A stretch of 64,000 nt of DNA from Darksidea phi (Eukaryota; Ascomycota; Dothideomycetes; Pleosporales; Lentitheciaceae): the NCBI GenBank assembly GCA_030770425.1, contig JASJFT010000043.1, positions 1-64,000 of the forward strand. The letters run 5' to 3'. The position numbers and the translations under genes are program-made. Shown piece after piece: positions 10,428-20,193 of the stretch. How positions within the stretch are numbered: the first letter of the stretch is position 1; every line of letters begins with the position of its first letter. Under the pieces are notes generated by a model. That model ran no database searches. It saw only the letters and a list, made by a program, of their open reading frames with translations, and was not told where the DNA came from.

Positions 10428-11855
10428 TCAATTGGAACTGAAGCCTTCATCACTCCTTCGTGTTCTCGACGATTTGTCCGGTCGAGAGGCAGTCGTGGAC
10501 GAGCTAATGCGCGCTGATCGCCGACGAGCCTCGGGCTGACCGTTGTGCCGAGGGTCCGTAGACCGCGAAGGCGACGGAAGAGCCCCAGACTGAGATTTAC
10601 GCCGAAGATTCGTGGACGAGGCCTTACGCGGTGCTGCCAGTTGAGGAGCCTCAGGCTGGGCCTTTTTCCCAGATGGCAGCCGAGTTGACGATCGCCGAGA
10701 TAACGACTTAGAAGTTGTTTTGGTAGACACTCTCGCTGCTTGTGCAGCCTCTAGATTGTCACGCAAACCTACCATTGCGCCCTTGATGCTGGCCAGCCGC
10801 TCATTCATGGCGTAGTCAAGGATATTGCGCAGCATCTTGCGTGTCCCAATGAGCAACTCCATACTGCTGTCGCCTGGAATGGGGTCGAGAAAGGCCTTCT
10901 TGATACACTCCATAAAATGGACCGCTTGGCCGTTCTCCTCCTGACGCCAATGTACCCAAAGCTTGATGGTTTCCATGTCGCAAGTTATGGAGAAGTGGCA
11001 AGTATCCACTACCGACGGAGATTGTCCAGCGTTGGTGTAGAGCTCATGTAGGTAGTTGACGATGCAGGCGCCATCACGAGCGCCCTGGAGCATTGCATGA
11101 TACATGCCCTGATCGCCCTTGTATCCTTTCCATTGGCAGGTTAGGAACGGAAAGTGTAGAGATGAGGTAAGAACATCGTTCATTATCGTGAACTCGTCAT
11201 CTTCTGACAATGGAGCGGGGACTTTGTTGGTGCGCGCAGCTTTGCATGTGATGTAGCCGTTCGTGGTGTCGGGTTGTGCTTGGGATAGTGGGCCGCTTTG
11301 GCGCGAGGCGAAGGTATCGGGATTCGGAAGATAGCGGGTGTTGAGGTTCAGCTTGGGCTGCGTGGAAAGGAAGCGCTCGCCGCCCTGCTTCTCGCCTTTA
11401 AACAGAACAAGGGTACCGATGAGGTCAATCCCAGCCTGCTCGCTCAATTCTTTTGCGCTTGAGGCGCTATCCGCGATCTGGGTCGCCGAAGGAGACGTCT
11501 CTCGTGGGGCGCTGAATATCCTTTGGCAGTGGGCCAAGAGCTGGATTGGGGGTTTACGTTTGGTGTCGACGTAAACGCCGTGCGCTGCAAGTTTCACCTC
11601 GTTATCCACGCTTTGACGGCTCTCATTGTCGCTACTCGCAGGAGCTATGCGCGAGGAAGAAGGATGTGCTGAGTCCCAGCGGTGCAGGTTCTCCTCGGTG
11701 AGCGGCAGCGGCGGTGGGGGAAGCCGGTGTGCTATTCCGGACGCTGTCTCTGGGCAGGGCGCGGGCGCATGAGGCTGGAGACGAGAAGAGCGGCGCCGTT
11801 TCTGCGTTGAAGACGCGTTATCGGCGTCTGGAGCCCGTTTGCGCTTTGGCGGCAT
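10428..11855 (-). CDS. DUF7924-like protein, PD-(D/E)XK-nuclease-like fold suspected
   Basis: This is a single-exon gene of 475 aa with an ATG at 11855. The N-terminus is basic and likely nuclear (MPPKRKR, then KRRRSSRL), and a proline/serine-rich linker follows. The central block, about residues 225-370, contains LHFPFLTCQWKGYKG and then a helical segment with MYHAMLQGARDGACIV. This matches the layout of the large fungal DUF7924 family, in which PFL is followed by an E-x-K strand like that of PD-(D/E)XK enzymes. Here the Glu position is Gln (QWK), so catalysis is doubtful. The last 110 residues are a low-complexity, Ser/Arg-rich tail. These genes are often numerous and lineage-specific. Their function is not established. 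The family call is from pattern memory. Confidence 0.7.
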   Translation of the reverse strand: MPPKRKRAPDADNASSTQKRRRSSRLQPHAPAPCPETASGIAHRLPPPPLPLTEENLHRWDSAHPSSSRIAPASSDNESRQSVDNEVKLAAHGVYVDTKRKPPIQLLAHCQRIFSAPRETSPSATQIADSASSAKELSEQAGIDLIGTLVLFKGEKQGGERFLSTQPKLNLNTRYLPNPDTFASRQSGPLSQAQPDTTNGYITCKAARTNKVPAPLSEDDEFTIMNDVLTSSLHFPFLTCQWKGYKGDQGMYHAMLQGARDGACIVNYLHELYTNAGQSPSVVDTCHFSITCDMETIKLWVHWRQEENGQAVHFMECIKKAFLDPIPGDSSMELLIGTRKMLRNILDYAMNERLASIKGAMVGLRDNLEAAQAARVSTKTTSKSLSRRSSTRLPSGKKAQPEAPQLAAPRKASSTNLRRKSQSGALPSPSRSTDPRHNGQPEARRRSARISSSTTASRPDKSSRTRRSDEGFSSN

Positions 11856-12134
11856 GAGGGAGTTTAGTAGAGCCGTGTGGGTTGTAGCTTTGGAGCATGA
11901 GTGGTACAGAGGCGACGCAGTATGTCGTTGCTGCTTTAGTCCGCGTCCAACCTAGGCATTTGATTGGCTACGGCATCACTAGACGGTGATGCCTGGGTAT
12001 CACACCTAAATTGAAAACAGCATTCGGATAATTAGGTGGACTACTATATAAGAGTTTCCGGGAACTGCCCGCGACATCGCCTAGACCTTAACGTCTCTTC
12101 GTGCTGATGAAGAAGCTCCTGGCCTAGCAGTCTA

Positions 12135-13087
12135 ATGTCTAGCCGCACTATGACAAAAAGCATGATGGCATCCGCGCCTGTCATGCTGCATTATTTCCAC
12201 CTCTATGTTCCCCAAAATGTTGAACTTGTCGCCAGTAAAAAGGCTCTCAACTATGCGCCACCTACGCAGTCGACTGTATGCCAAGAGCTCGTCGAGAACA
12301 TCCTTTCCCACATAGACATGCAAACCCTGCTGGCAGCCGCCCAACGCGTCAGCCGGCAGTGCATTCCGTCATCACCGGCTCACCTCTTCTGATGCGCCTT
12401 CTCTATCTCCGACCTCAGTCTCTTCAGCATGCGGATCGTAACTAGAATCGTATTTAAAATCACTCGCCTGCAAAAGCCTTCCGGGCCTGGTTTACTAACA
12501 AAGGAAAGGCTAGATAGGCAAGTGGTTTCCGTCGCTAAGCTTTCCACTCCTCCTTGATGGGTAAGGATATAGACCGGAGACATGCTTTCGTGCACCCAAA
12601 TGCTAGCTGGTGTCCTCATGCTTGTTACGCAGCCACCCATCACCCGCCTCAGCTTTTGGATAGCGAACTGCTGTAGGGGCGGTGAACTGTCCCATGAATC
12701 AGACTGGAAATCCAAGCTCAATGAGTCTCCTCAGGGCCTTCAGGTCTACACTTTATACGACGATAGTGTGGACTTTTTGGCCCATCGAATGATTGCCGCA
12801 TGAAGCTCTACTGGAATCTTAGAGATCCAGAGACACTATGGGAAGAACAATTCTACAACCTTCTGAGGCTGACGCCGACGCTGGAGGCGGCCGCCGCCGT
12901 TAGCGCGTATGAGAGGAGGTGGGAGGAGGTGGTTTGGACGTGTGGAGATAGCATGGATCTGCTGATTAGAGAACAGTGGTGGGATGGTCGGACAGATAGT
13001 AGGAAGGCAGATGCGATGTTTAGAAAGAGATTTCTTTTTTGTAAACTACCACCCGGTTACCCTGCGTATCTTCGCCCGGAGAGCTAG
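12135..13087 (+). pseudogene. F-box protein pseudogene
   Basis: The ATG at 12135 opens a frame with an F-box-like segment (TVCQELVENILSHIDMQTLL, then AQRVSRQ). At about 12360 the frame breaks. One missing G after CAGTG would continue it as Trp-His-SVITGSPLLMRLLYLRP, the usual continuation of these proteins. Stops follow near 12450. At 12599-12617 the family's ASW...MLVTQPPI motif is split between two frames by one extra base. A further stop (12801-12803) and a frame change precede the last piece, which ends at 13087. The original protein would have been a fungal F-box family member, of the kind that recruits substrates to an SCF ubiquitin ligase. With at least two indels and several stops, a working product is unlikely. 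Confidence 0.75.
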
Positions 13088-14247
13088 TCAACATCTACCG
13101 CTTCCATGCCAGTAACTAGGCGGACCTCGTGGCCATGATCGACGAACGCCCGACGATTGACGAGACACCACCTTTCGTCTCTGCTTCAATACATGTCTAA
13201 GTCCAATAGCGACTATAACGCCACGCCTGAATCCCGTCTCACGCTGGGTTCCCCATACGTAAGCAAGAGGTCTGGTCCTTGGCGTTGGTAGCTGTTCATT
13301 ATACCCGGGAGTTCACACGGCGCTACTGCAAAACGACGCGCCACATTGACTCAAGGAGCTGTGTGCGTTTGCACTAAGCCTCATAGAAAGCTGTTCGCAG
13401 CTGTTCCAGCGCTCGACGGGTGCCGAAACCTTCCCCATCTGGAAGGTCACATGGCATCGAGCTGCAAAGTAGACACGGAGATGTTGTTGAAGATGAGGCT
13501 CGGAGCCACAATGCGTACCGGACTTTCGTCCGCCATGTGAACAGAGGTCGCCCATCTTTTTCTTTTGGCCTTTGCATGACACGTAAGCCGCGGTACCGGT
13601 AGGCGCAGAACACGAAGCGAAATACTCCCGCGTGCCAGGGCGGGCAGCGCTTGGACTATCTATAAGTATTGTACCAGCACCGCAACATAGACTCGCCGCA
13701 CGCTGATCAGACGGAAAAGGCGCATAACACGGCGTGCAAGTTGCTCAGGCGAAGCGCGAAATCGACTTTGGCGATCTGTGGGGCGGGGCGAGGCGAAAGC
13801 GAGGGCGAGTCATGAGCGGGGCATGATTATCGAATCCAGCCCGCTACGCAGATAGTCGAGCTCGGGCGTCTATTTAACTCCCTAAACCCCTAACCTTATG
13901 AAAATCCCTTACACAGCAGCCTAAGCCTGCTATTACGTAGCGGTATATGAAGTGTACAAGCGCTCCGAGCTAGCTTATCTCAGTGCTAACGTGGCGCTAC
14001 CAGTACAGCACGTATATGAAGGTCTTAGATGATAACCTTCTTATAATTTAAGCTATGTCTTCTACTACGTTAGACCAGATGCCGTCTCCCGTGCAGTTCG
14101 CGTGGCCAACAGGACCGGGTCCAACGAGCGAACCGGCGAAGAAGAGGAGGAAAACTCGAACAGATGTCTGAGCAGGATCGCATTGGGGACATGGGAAACA
14201 AAACCAATAAGCATTCGAATGAGTAGTAGATACCGCGTCGTCAAACT
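13088..14247. other. Intergenic, nothing recognised
   Basis: Short overlapping frames on both strands around 13313-13613 show no motif. No repeat was found until the element fragment at 14248. Confidence 0.5.
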
Positions 14248-14335
14248 GTATAGCACTTCTACTATATACAAACTCCTACTATATTTCGTGCGGACCTTCC
14301 AAAGGAGACTCCCATCGTGCAAATCCAAAACAAAT
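14248..14335 (+). repeat. Terminal fragment of the dispersed 1.25 kb element
   Basis: This 88-bp piece matches the CAAATCAAAT end of the copies at 23978-25213 and 27279-28082. It shares TATACAAACTCCTACT, then the TTTCGTGCGGACCTTC block, and ends in CAAATCC-AAACAAAT. The rest of the element is absent, so this is an end-anchored truncated copy. Confidence 0.8.
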
Positions 14336-14550
14336 AACGAGTTGAGCGTACGACGAGTACTACTATTCGGCATAAGGCGACAATAACTAGGTAAAGAAGT
14401 TGGTTTAATTTGACGCTGCGACCAAGCTCAACTAACGCAGAGTAGCCTTTCGTTCATACATGCTACCAGACCCATTCATTGCTAACACTGGCTCGGTTGC
14501 CTGACCTGCCGTATCAAGAGAAGTAGCGAACCATAGTCCACCTCTGCTAT

Positions 14551-15201
14551 TCACGAAAAAGTATTCGATGGGTGCACGTTTGGGACATCTGACGGAGTGC
14601 GATAGGCGGCAGCCATGTCCCAAGACGTGGCGGGGCGGTCCCAATACCTCTCGGATACTTCACCTCCCATGCACCGGCACCGACTGCACCGGCTACACTT
14701 TTGACACACGGGGTCAGCGTACCCCTGGCTTATTCTCCACCGTTCCCTCTCCGTCTCGAACCACGGTGGCCCAAAGAAGTCCTCTTGTGTAAAGAGCAAA
14801 TCGCGGTACAGCCCCCAGATGGCATCCCTTTCTTTCCGCGGCGGCCGGGGTGCAACAGTATCAGGCCTGATGTCGGAGATGTTGGCACCCTCGGTCAGCT
14901 TTTGGTGCGACACACTGAAGCAATTGCCTTTCGTGTGCCTTTTCGTGGTGGGAGGCGGGCTCATGCCGGTGTAGGAAGTGGCAGGAGAGGTAATCGTACC
15001 GGTAGCACGGTGTAATCGTCGGTTGTGATCGGAAAGAGGCATTGGTTGAAGGCTTTGGGAGGGGGCCGGCGCTGCCCCTGATTGGCCCTGGTGGCCCGAC
15101 GGTCGGATATACCCGCTGTAGGGCGGTGTGTAGGTCGAGGTGGGGGCGATGCCACCCGGAGTGTTGGGATTTTGGGGGTTGACAGCCGTAAATTGGCTCA
15201 T
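14551..15201 (-). CDS. Hypothetical protein with Cys-rich C-terminal motif
   Basis: The ATG at 15201 opens 216 codons. The N-terminal 90 residues are low-complexity (Pro, Thr, Ser, Gln). The middle is charged and helical, with RPPRKERDAIWGLYRDLLF. The C-terminal part has CQKCSRCSRCRC, a dense cysteine cluster that could bind metal. A second minus-strand frame (14432-14644) overlaps the end and carries a plausible alternative C-terminus. A missed intron or a frameshift near 14600 is therefore possible. No signal peptide is present and I do not recognise the family. It lies alone between two gene-poor stretches. Confidence 0.5.
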   Translation of the reverse strand: MSQFTAVNPQNPNTPGGIAPTSTYTPPYSGYIRPSGHQGQSGAAPAPSQSLQPMPLSDHNRRLHRATGTITSPATSYTGMSPPPTTKRHTKGNCFSVSHQKLTEGANISDIRPDTVAPRPPRKERDAIWGLYRDLLFTQEDFFGPPWFETERERWRISQGYADPVCQKCSRCSRCRCMGGEVSERYWDRPATSWDMAAAYRTPSDVPNVHPSNTFS

Positions 15202-17044
15202 GATATAAAGTGTAGAGCGAGAAGAGGGCGGGGAAAAGTAATCCACCCATCTTGCTTTATAGTTTCGACAAGCTCTCTCCCAGACCCTCGCTCGCCCGCA
15301 TTCATCCCGAACGCTCGCCGGAGCCGAGCTGGAGCCGAGAGCTCAGCAACCGCTTCTGTAGAGTGTGGCAAAGTGGAGAGTCGCAGCCGCCATCTTGCAG
15401 GCGCCTCCGTGAGAGCGGCACGCGTTTGCGAGCCGCATTGGGCATGGTGCAACTAGCTTTCAGCAGCATCGCAGAGACTTCCCGGCTTATGCGGATCTAG
15501 TAGAGCTAGATATGCGCAAAAGCAATCCGGTCAATCCTGCGACTGAACGTTGTGCTCCCTCACATGTGCTGGGGTGCTCCAAGAAGGCTTCCACGTGCTT
15601 GAAGCGTCTATAGGTCGACACTGAATGTATGACAAATGGTGAGCACAGACAGTCGAACTTCTATCGTAATCCAATGACCACCACACCTGGATAGCTTGGT
15701 TCTATGACGCGTAGCACGATGCGCCATTTCCGTCCACCAATCGCGTTGTCTCGATCGCGTGCAGGAGGCGTTACGAGACACATACATGTGAAGGTCCACG
15801 AGCTGTAGGCTGCGCTGTAAAAAGCAAAACGGATAATGTGGCTTCCGCGGAGCCATGGATTGCGTATCGGATAAGGGTTTGCGTGTTCTCAACAGACTGC
15901 TCCAGGCCAATGACCGTGACGCGCCTTACATGCCTGATCTGTCTTCTCCGGGGCAATGCTACAACGTGAAGGTGTAACCGTACAGCCGGGACGACTAGTG
16001 TCGTGTTCCAGATATACGAGCTGGTACATTGGTGTCTCATTGCCACATGCTCTACATAATCTCACACGGTATTGCAGGCGCCAGCACGAGTTGGATCTCG
16101 CTACCAGGCTTCGTGCTTGGCGTCGACCGCACTAACCAGCCCTCGGCCATATAGAAGGCAGCACGGTATGTGAGGCTGTGAAATCAAGGAGCCATGTATC
16201 CGAATCGCGATCGCTGCGCAGATTGCGACCTTGCAGCCGGGTGAAGGCGATGGGGAAGCGGGTAGGTGGAGCGAGAGGGCGTGAACGAGAACAGCCGATA
16301 CATCGTAGGTCGTTGTATCCAGTCGAGCCGTCGCACTGCCATGGCTACTCTCCCTACCACATCCAATACAGCCCGCACACAGATGCAAGCCGCTCGTATC
16401 TTTGTCGCGTCGGCCCCGCATCCGCCCACAACCATCGCTCAATGACTCTCTCCCTCTATCCCTGGCCAACCAATGCATTAGCTGGAGATCGGATTTCCTC
16501 TATACCCGCCTCCGCGGCAAAAGAAAACGAACGCCATGTCTCTCAAATCCCGAAGTGAGATAGCTGGTCGTGGCAAAAGCCAATCAGTGTCCCTTGCTCA
16601 AACGCACGCTAGCGCCCTCGCCGATCCGCGGACCCACTGAACCATTTTCTAGCGCGCCAGCTGACGCTACCGCATACCGCCCGTACTCGCACCGATCAGC
16701 TTCGTGCAGCCTGGCTAAGCTCGGGACCATTCCGTGGTTCTGCAGCACCTGTTAGCAAAAGTTTTTGAGCCCGCACTTCGGCGAGGCGGGTCGAAGGGCG
16801 GAATTCCACTCCCCTGCGCTGCTGTATTACCCATAGCACGCCATATTTTGTACTACAAGCTTGCGTAATGCAACAAGGATGCCATCACAACGCCTTCATA
16901 CCTTCAAAGGCGTGATTCGGTGGCGCTCTGGGCGACAAATGGTGCGATGGTCCACGAGAATGAGGTCGGAGAAGTCTGGGTTGGCTACGAGCCTGACGCT
17001 TAGGGACGGAGGTCATAGGTCATTGCGGGCGTACAAGACGCGAG
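15202..17044. other. Intergenic, nothing recognised
   Basis: The sequence is GC-rich, with overlapping short frames on both strands at 15252-15500, 15608-16046 and 16101-16558. Long frames on opposite strands over the same bases are expected in such composition. No domain, signal peptide or repeat was identified. Confidence 0.5.
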
Positions 17045-17902
17045 TCATTGAAGAAGCGGAATACTGAAGGGCGCTGGGATGGGTAGTGGACTATGAATGG
17101 TGACATCATCGATTATGCGGAAAGCCGACAGGCTACAGGGATCGCTTCCACGACGGCGAAAAAGGTATAGCACACTGCATGAGATCAACCCCTCCCCTCG
17201 TGAAAGCGAAGCCATTGCAAGATACCTGGGCGCCAAGTAGCTCCAGGCGAGCTCCAAGCTTTTTTTTAGAGGGGGTTTACTGCTCGCTGATTGGCAGAAC
17301 GCTCGAGCCATATCGCTATCACATGCCTCACGGGTGGAGGAAATTGCAAGTGCACATTGAAATGGGAGTCCACTTTGCGGAAGGCAGCGCGAGAGAGAAG
17401 TTAGCGAAATACGATTTGTAATTAGGGAAATAGCTAAAGACACAGGGAGTATACGAACCATGACGTTGTCCACATGCGATCCCTGCATGCCATCGGGACA
17501 TGACCCATGTTGCAACTCGGTGCAAGTGGCGGAAGATCGGGAACATCTACACGGGTCCCGGTGGACGAACGCCTGCCCTTTGGCGTCCGCTCGGGGGGGC
17601 CGAACTCGAAAGTCGAAGTACCTCTTTTCGTAGTGCAGGTAAACAACTCTTTTGCCCCATGCCTCCTCCATATCGACCTTGTATATCATTCCGGAGACGC
17701 AATCGTCGTTCTCGGCGTTGCAGTGCACGGTCTTCATCGTGACAGTGCTCTTTTCGATGGAGACAGCGAGACCGAAAGATAGACCCAACGAGATGGCTTG
17801 AGCTCTGGTCAAGGCTTTAGCATCGCACCGACAGTTCTCGTGAGCTATATTACGGCAAGCAGTACTTACAGAGTGATGCTTCTGCTCAATGGCCCGGACC
17901 AT
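17045..17902 (-). CDS. Fragment of a large fungal protein family, probably decayed
   Basis: The open frame starts at an ATG (17902) and runs 285 codons. Only the first 90 or so residues look like a conserved protein: a Cys-rich start (ENCRCDAKALTRAQAISLG), then SFGLAVSIEKSTVTMKT, then CNAENDDC and an EEAWGKRVVYLHY segment. The remainder, from about 17620 down to 17045, is compositionally odd and probably not coding. The early part resembles, from memory, a beta-rich Cys-containing module in large secreted fungal proteins, some of which carry chitinase domains. That is an inference. A GTAAGT follows codon 11, but the nearest AG would give an intron of only 25 bp. It may be related to the fragment at 31139-32157. 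Confidence 0.35.
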   Translation of the reverse strand: MVRAIEQKHHSVSTACRNIAHENCRCDAKALTRAQAISLGLSFGLAVSIEKSTVTMKTVHCNAENDDCVSGMIYKVDMEEAWGKRVVYLHYEKRYFDFRVRPPRADAKGQAFVHRDPCRCSRSSATCTELQHGSCPDGMQGSHVDNVMVRILPVSLAISLITNRISLTSLSRCLPQSGLPFQCALAISSTREACDSDMARAFCQSASSKPPLKKSLELAWSYLAPRYLAMASLSRGEGLISCSVLYLFRRRGSDPCSLSAFRIIDDVTIHSPLPIPAPFSIPLLQ

Positions 17903-18628
17903 TCAGTCGTAACGGATTTGCCCGATTCCTGGCCAAGCGAGCAGTCTAGGCCCTCTCAGCCAGCCGTACGATGAACAAACTGGAGAACGTACTGGCATTG
18001 CAAGAATTGACCGCATCATCTTCCCACAGAACCCAACGGGATACTGATTTATCATACACCGTAAACATTGCGCTTCTATTCACAATGCTTGCTCTTGCTC
18101 TTCTTTCGGTCTTGATGGCCAAGCCCATGCTATGCCAGATCCCAAACATCCCAATGAGGCCTGACCGCTATGTGACTGAGGGACACGAGGATGTTTCCCA
18201 TGGCCTCTTTAATACCCAGACTGGGGTTGCGCAAAACGTACACTCATCGATGATGAGCCTTTGGTACATGGGAGCGACACTGAGACATCAAACGGAAGAA
18301 ACATTGAGCAATAAGCGAAAGTAACAGTGGTCAATAAACGGAAGCAATATCGGGAAACAATCAGAAATAACATGCAACCAGCAAACGAGAGAATGGTGAG
18401 AGCATCAGGAAAAAAGCATGCAGAACATGACGGAAGTAGGCGGACGGCGCATAGGCACAGTACTTTTATCTTTGATTGTTTCCACTTGAAGTACGCTCTT
18501 CTCTTGCCCCTCTCACCGACATTCTCTTCTGTGAAGATCCTCGTTTGGTTAGTATATTTCCTGTGTGCAGGCACCGCTTACTGATCCAGGATCCGCTCTC
18601 CCCATACCAAAACAACGCATTATCAACT
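17903..18628. other. Intergenic, nothing recognised
   Basis: Overlapping frames at 17946-18324 and 18209-18584 have no motif. The right end is the upstream region of the ORF at 18629. Confidence 0.4.
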
Positions 18629-19126
18629 ATGAAGACGGCGCTTCCACTCATACTTGCCCTCAGTAGCATGGCTCATCGGAGCCGGGCGCGACTTGAGTGC
18701 AACATTCCAAACGACAAAGTCAATGCCTCTGACAGCGTGACTTTGACCGACCCGTTTCGTACTCCTAATGGATTGTTCCAAAACGGCTCTGGCCAGTGGA
18801 CGTGGACGCTTGCTACACAATCCGGCAGCAGTGGCAGCACGAATAACGGCAACGGCACCGGTGGCACCAACAACGATGACACCAACGGCGGCACCAACAA
18901 CAAGGACATTTCAGTTGGCCAAGTCCTTCGACTCAAGCCGGCCCTATTTCGAACCTGCTCGCCGCAAATCTCAGCTATATTGGATGCGGCGTTATCATCC
19001 ACGGGCTATCATGACAAGCGTTTCGAGGGACAATCAAGTGCTAGAGGGCGTTGCGACAACGCTCTAAGTGCTGTGTGTGTATCTAGAACAACAAACGGAG
19101 GCCGCAAACGACCCATATCTGCCTAA
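18629..19126 (+). CDS. Hypothetical protein, possible weak signal peptide, Asn/Gly/Thr-rich linker
   Basis: The ATG at 18629 gives 165 aa. The first 15 residues (MKTALPLILALSSMA) are hydrophobic and could be a signal peptide, though HRSRAR follows at once. Residues about 68-95 are a Thr/Asn/Gly repeat encoded by GGCACCAACAAC-type repeats. The part after the linker is unlike the part before it, and an overlapping frame on the same strand (18768-19067) reads equally well there, so a frameshift or missed intron is possible. It may be a truncated secreted protein. I do not recognise the family. The 54-bp repeat array begins directly downstream. Confidence 0.35.
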   Translation: MKTALPLILALSSMAHRSRARLECNIPNDKVNASDSVTLTDPFRTPNGLFQNGSGQWTWTLATQSGSSGSTNNGNGTGGTNNDDTNGGTNNKDISVGQVLRLKPALFRTCSPQISAILDAALSSTGYHDKRFEGQSSARGRCDNALSAVCVSRTTNGGRKRPISA

Positions 19127-19131
19127 AGGTG

Positions 19132-19300
19132 AGGAACATAGTTCGCAAAGCTCCTCCTGAGGGCTGTCAGGGTATGATGTTTTATACTAGAAGTACCGGT
19201 AAAGCTCCTTCTGAGGGGTTTCAGTACATGATGTTTTATAACTGTTTGTGCGGCCGTGAGGGATTTCTGCACATGGCCCCCGGACACCCGTCAGCCTGCA
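19132..19300 (+). repeat. 54-bp direct repeat array, copy A
   Basis: The unit is about 54 bp and contains GTAAAGCTCCTCCTGAGG, then GTGTCAG and ATGATGTTTTATACT. About two units are followed by a shared tail with TTTGTGCGGCCGTGAGG and CACATGGCCCCCGGACACCC. The same array and tail occur at 21140-21340, and one unit lies at 23868-23925. Confidence 0.85.
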
Positions 19301-19301
19301 C

Positions 19302-19923
19302 GCATTCCGATGGACTCTCCAGCATCTGCCGCAGCTGATCAACCAGCCCGACCACCAAGGAGATTACCCGCTGCATGCGGCCCTCAACGATGGCGCCGAT
19401 ACCCAATCATCTCTCGTTACTCACACGATGAAGGGCTTGGCAACTTTTTTGACGGTTTCCTCGAGGCTGGTGCGGATACACTGGTCAATGTTTGACGTGG
19501 CAATACGACACTGTATAACTTTGCCCTTAGCGGGCGTAGCCGAATGCCAGGCCGCACAGCATCACCGGCGGTTATTCCACGAATCCCTCCCTCGTGGAAT
19601 TGCGCTGGTAGTCCGCGACGGAATTGGTGTTCGACCATGACGGAGAACCCGCAGCGCGCTGAGGGTTTCGGTTCGTGGACGAGGTAGAGGCTGAGCAAAC
19701 ACTCTAAAACTGGTGTGATGAAGCGAGCATGCGTTGTAAAGAGTCGGACAAGCACGGAAGAACACTATTACACACCGTGTCGCAACATGCCACCACCAAG
19801 GCTGTTTCTCGGATGAGAGTTGCTTTAAGGGTGGCTATCGGGGAGTGCATGCAGCGGGTAATCTCCTTGGTGGTCGGGCTGGTTGATCAGCTGCGGCAGA
19901 TGCTGGAGAGTCCATGCGAATGC
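19302..19923. repeat. 77-bp inverted repeat pair separated by 468 bp
   Basis: Arms at 19302-19378 and 19847-19923 are near-perfect reverse complements (two mismatches near the outer end). They share the core CTCCAGCATCTGCCGCAGCT. Read on the plus strand, the right arm is open and encodes an amphipathic helix-like stretch (VISLVVGLVDQLRQM). The arms may be two inverted pieces of one duplicated gene fragment. The spacer holds no recognisable gene and no transposase is seen. Confidence 0.8.
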
Positions 19924-20024
19924 GTCGTGAATCAGAGGTGGTCGCCAATGTGTCTGACCGGTTGTGACGTCGTGCTTATACTGAAGTTATTGCCTAGGCG
20001 TCCACTAGCTTCGCTCTCAACCGT

Positions 20025-20123
20025 GAGCATTGTTTACAGATTATGTAATAACTCATGCACTAGTCTTAGTATACAGGCTGGCCTTCTGGCTAGCCTTCTC
20101 CTAATACAATACAATAACTTTCA
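20025..20123 (+). promoter_or_regulatory. LTR-like repeat upstream of the PQ-loop gene
   Basis: About 80 bp here are shared with the reverse complement of 43038-43116. Common blocks are GAGCATTGTTTAC, TACTAG-CTTAGTATA and CTCCTAATACAATACAATAA. This copy has about 20 extra bases (CAGGCTGGCCTTCTGGCTAG) in the middle. It ends 70 bp before the ATG at 20194 and contains a TATA-like block, so it could supply the core promoter or 5' UTR. It looks like the end of a solo LTR or MITE; the class is not proven. Confidence 0.6.
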
Positions 20124-20193
20124 ACATCAACTTCACACACTCAACCTCACCCTCTATCCTTCATCCCCCTCTCCCAAATAGTTCCGCCCAACC

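Noticed and set aside
13879..13896. Telomere-like CCTAAACCCCTAACC
   Set aside because: There are only two imperfect units, within ordinary sequence. Not an interstitial telomere array.
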